Position numbers and translations under genes: made by a program
Assembly (NCBI RefSeq): GCF_012689525.1
Contig: NZ_CP051516.1
Location: forward strand, 2,914,001 to 2,978,000
DNA from: Paraburkholderia aromaticivorans
GTDB lineage: Bacteria; Pseudomonadota; Gammaproteobacteria; Burkholderiales; Burkholderiaceae
Direction of reading: 5' to 3'
DNA length: 64,000 bases
Notes under the pieces: generated by a model
Databases searched by the model: none
Told to the model about the DNA's origin: nothing
What the model saw: the letters and a program-made list of their open reading frames with translations, nothing else
Shown here: positions 61,710 through 64,000 of the stretch, piece after piece
Numbering within the stretch: position 1 is the first letter of the stretch
Layout: every line of letters begins with the position of its first letter

Positions 61710-62924
61710 TCAGTGCCCGAGTTCTGAGACCTTGTGGTCGTCGCGCGGTGCTGCCGTCCGGTCTTCTTCCGAGAGATCGACCAGCGTTTCGGGAAGAGGT
61801 TCGGCAGTAGCGATTTCAGCGATGGCAGCGCGCAGTGTGTCCAGCCCTTGCCCCGTGCGCGCGCTCAAAAAGACGCGCGAAATATTACCATACTCATCCC
61901 TTTCAACCGCATCCCCACGGGCCGCCAGCTCCGGCACCGCGTCGATCTTATTAAAGACCAGCACCTGCCGGATCGTGTCCGCACCGATTGCGTGCAACAC
62001 CTCGTTGACCTGATCGATCTGGTCAAGCCGCACCGCGCTCGATGCATCGACTACGTGCAGCAGCAAGTCGGCGTGAATGGTTTCCTCGAGCGTGGCGCGA
62101 AACGCCGCCACCAGCTGGTGAGGCAGTTCGCGGATGAAGCCGACCGTATCCGACACCACCACCTGCCCCGCTTCGTCGCCGAGATAGACGCGCCGCGAGG
62201 TGGTATCCAGCGTCGCGAACAGCTGGTCGGCGGCGTACGCCTGAGCCTTGGTGAGCGCGTTGAAGAGCGTGGATTTGCCCGCGTTCGTGTAGCCGACCAG
62301 CGACACGGACATGGTCTGATTGCGGCTGCGCGCGCGACGCTGCGTGCCGTGCTGACGGCGCAGTTTCTCCAGCCGCGTCTTGAGCGCCTTGATGCGCTCG
62401 CCGATCAAACGACGGTCGGTTTCGAGCTGCGTTTCGCCAGGGCCGCGCAAACCGATACCGCCTTTTTGCCGCTCCAGGTGGGTCCATGCGCGGATTAGCC
62501 GCGTCGACAGATACTGCAGTTGCGCGAGTTCCACCTGCAGCTTGCCTTCGTGGCTGCGGGCCCGTTGGGCAAAAATGTCGAGAATCAGACTGGTGCGATC
62601 GATCACGCGCCGATTAAGCGCTTGCTCCAGATTGCGCTGCTGCGCAGGCGCCAGAGCGTGATTGAAAATGACGAGTTCGATGTCGTTCGCCTCACACGCA
62701 AGACGCAGTTCTTCAGCCTTGCCGCTGCCGACGAACATCTTGGCATCAGGACTGGACCGGCGCCCGGTGAGGGTGACTAAGGGATTCGCGCCCGCGCTTT
62801 GCGCGAGCAGGCTGAGTTCTTCTAGGCTGGCTTCGAAATCGATCTTACCGAAGTCGATGCCGACAAGCGCTGCATTGATCAAATTGGAGGGTATCAAAAT
62901 GAGGCGGCCGGAAGTAATCGCCAA
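61710..62924 (-). CDS. hflX: GTPase HflX
   Basis: A 404-residue ribosome-splitting GTPase. The N-terminal HflX domain has NAALVGIDFGKIDFEASLEE and IRAWTHLERQKGGIGLRGPG, then ETQLETDRRLIGERI. The G domain has G1 VGYTNAGKSTLFNAL, G3 VSDTVGFIRELPHQLVAAFR and G4 FNKID. The start is uncertain: TTG 62924 opens the frame, but the family similarity begins near TTG 62885 and no good ribosome binding site is seen for either. It follows hfq by about 30 bases, the usual order. Confidence 0.94.
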   Translation of the reverse strand: MAITSGRLILIPSNLINAALVGIDFGKIDFEASLEELSLLAQSAGANPLVTLTGRRSSPDAKMFVGSGKAEELRLACEANDIELVIFNHALAPAQQRNLEQALNRRVIDRTSLILDIFAQRARSHEGKLQVELAQLQYLSTRLIRAWTHLERQKGGIGLRGPGETQLETDRRLIGERIKALKTRLEKLRRQHGTQRRARSRNQTMSVSLVGYTNAGKSTLFNALTKAQAYAADQLFATLDTTSRRVYLGDEAGQVVVSDTVGFIRELPHQLVAAFRATLEETIHADLLLHVVDASSAVRLDQIDQVNEVLHAIGADTIRQVLVFNKIDAVPELAARGDAVERDEYGNISRVFLSARTGQGLDTLRAAIAEIATAEPLPETLVDLSEEDRTAAPRDDHKVSELGH

Positions 62925-62954
62925 CGGGCGACGTTACGCCGGCCGCGACGGGGG

Positions 62955-63191
62955 TTAGGACTGTTCAGAATCCGGGTGGAAATTCACCGGACGGGCTGGC
63001 ACGACTGTCGAGATTGCGTGCTTGTAGACCATCTGGGTGACCGTATTCCGGAGCAACACGACGTACTGGTCGAACGATTCGATGTTCCCTTGAAGCTTGA
63101 TGCCGTTGACCAGGTAGATCGACACAGGCACATGCTCTTTACGCAGTGCGTTCAAAAACGGGTCTTGTAACAATTGCCCTTTGTTGCTCAT
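62955..63191 (-). CDS. hfq: RNA chaperone Hfq
   Basis: A 78-residue Sm-like protein: [20 protein letters not shown], then [40 protein letters not shown] and [11 protein letters not shown]. All RNA-binding residues of the proximal face (QDPFLN, YKHAIS) are present. It hexamerises and pairs small RNAs with mRNAs. ATG 63191 is preceded by ACGGAG. The upstream in-frame extension is not part of the family. It lies between der and hflX as usual in beta-proteobacteria. Confidence 0.97.
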   Translation of the reverse strand: MSNKGQLLQDPFLNALRKEHVPVSIYLVNGIKLQGNIESFDQYVVLLRNTVTQMVYKHAISTVVPARPVNFHPDSEQS

Positions 63192-63344
63192 AGCAAACTC
63201 CGTATTTTTTTGCAGGTTGACTAAATTGACGAGGAAGAAAAAGAGATCCACCGTCAACCGCTACACTATAGCCGATTTTCATTTTTGCGCGGGAGGCCTG
63301 GCCAGGCGGCCAAAGCCAGCACACACGCGGGTTTCAGCCTGGAT

Positions 63345-64000
63345 TTAGCCTTTATCCGCGTAAGGGTTCGTCGACGATCTGAACTCTATGCGCAATGGAG
63401 TCCCAGTCAGCTTGAAAGTTTCCCGGAAGCGGTTTTCCAGGTAGCGTTTGTACGTTTCGGTGATCGCGTCGAGCGCGTTGCCGTGAATCACGATAATCGG
63501 CGGATTCTGTCCACCTTGGTGCGCGTAACGCAATTTCGGACGCACCGGACCGCGTCGGCGCGGCTGCTGGAACTCGACGGCATCGATCAACGCGCGCGTG
63601 AGCTTCGGCGTCGGCAGCTTGGCCATGGCGGCTGCGTAGGCATCGTCGACCGAGCGCATCAACGGGCCGATCCCTGTTTTTTCCGCGGCGGAAATGAAAT
63701 GGAATTTGGCGAAGTCGAGAAATTTTAGTTTGCGCTCGAGGTCCGCCTTGGTGCGGTCGCGCACATGCGGATCGAGACCGTCCCACTTGTTCACGCCCAC
63801 CACCAGCGCGCGGCCCTGCTCCACCACGAAGCCGGCAATGTGCGCGTCCTGTTCCGAAATGTCCTGGCGCGCGTCGAGCAGCAGGATCACGACGTTGGCG
63901 TCGGAGATCGACTGCAGCGTCTTCACCACCGAGAATTTCTCGATCGCTTCGAACACTTTGCCGCGGCGGCGCAAACCGGCCGTATCGATCAGCGTGTACG
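63345..64000 (-). CDS. der: Ribosome-assembly GTPase Der/EngA (3' part, runs off the window)
   Basis: The C-terminal portion of the double GTPase: the second G domain from [20 protein letters not shown], through [20 protein letters not shown] and [20 protein letters not shown] (NKWD guanine specificity), then the KH-like domain ending [14 protein letters not shown]. Der acts in 50S subunit maturation. The first G domain and part of the second lie beyond 64000. Confidence 0.95.
   Translation of the reverse strand, partial: YTLIDTAGLRRRGKVFEAIEKFSVVKTLQSISDANVVILLLDARQDISEQDAHIAGFVVEQGRALVVGVNKWDGLDPHVRDRTKADLERKLKFLDFAKFHFISAAEKTGIGPLMRSVDDAYAAAMAKLPTPKLTRALIDAVEFQQPRRRGPVRPKLRYAHQGGQNPPIIVIHGNALDAITETYKRYLENRFRETFKLTGTPLRIEFRSSTNPYADKG

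Overview
The window looks like a chromosomal segment of a Burkholderiaceae beta-proteobacterium, most likely Paraburkholderia or Burkholderia. This rests on high GC, the recognisable suhB, lplT, mutS, slyD, tex, kup, purA, hisZ, hflC, hflK, hflX, hfq and der proteins, and their gene order. No rRNA, tRNA or CRISPR array was recognised.

Layout. Positions 1-3173 are core chromosome: the 5' part of a TrmJ-type RNA methyltransferase (minus), suhB, and lplT, which carries a one-base frameshift. Positions 3174-40449 hold an integrated element of about 37.2 kb inserted into the 5' end of mutS. The native start of mutS and its first 19 codons are stranded on the left at 3174. The rest of mutS resumes on the right, where the element supplies a new ribosome binding site and a new N-terminus. 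A 10-bp core (ATGATGCAGC) is present at both junctions. On the element side it is flanked by inverted arms GAAACACC/GGTGTTTC, and three copies of an ACCTGCACT-type site lie nearby. Positions 40386-64000 are core chromosome again: mutS, an exported phosphoesterase-like protein, slyD, a JmjC ribosomal oxygenase, an Ala-rich lipoprotein, a DinG-type helicase, tex, kup, a phosphoribosyltransferase, purA, hisZ, hflC, hflK, hflX, hfq and the 3' end of der.

The element is a cryptic prophage or phage-derived island. The right third is a leftward phage early region: winged-helix protein, O-like replication protein with internal iterons, RecA-fold helicase, J-domain and GIY-YIG proteins, a repressor-type operator pair, and a tyrosine integrase with an AlpA-like protein. 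The left third holds an AlpA-led operon ending in a baseplate-hub-like gene, a KilA-N protein and small phage-type genes. No large terminase, portal or capsid gene was recognised. The middle third (about 15.2-27.2 kb) is a cargo and decay zone with AT-rich inserts. It holds a polytopic membrane protein, a HEPN-motif/zinc-ribbon protein, a frameshifted AntA-type antirepressor, and a two-gene Nudix plus TIR-Nudix locus. It also holds a protein with two EACC1-like repeats, remnants of an epimerase, a ParB-like and a helicase-like gene, a SHOCT lipoprotein, a Rap1a-type orphan and an intact IS630 element.

How it may work together (inference). The island controls the 5' end of mutS and so could alter mismatch repair in the lysogen, while carrying candidate anti-phage cargo. 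Three one-base homopolymer indels (in lplT, the antirepressor gene and a 37-codon gene) would fit weak mismatch repair, but sequencing error would explain them equally well.
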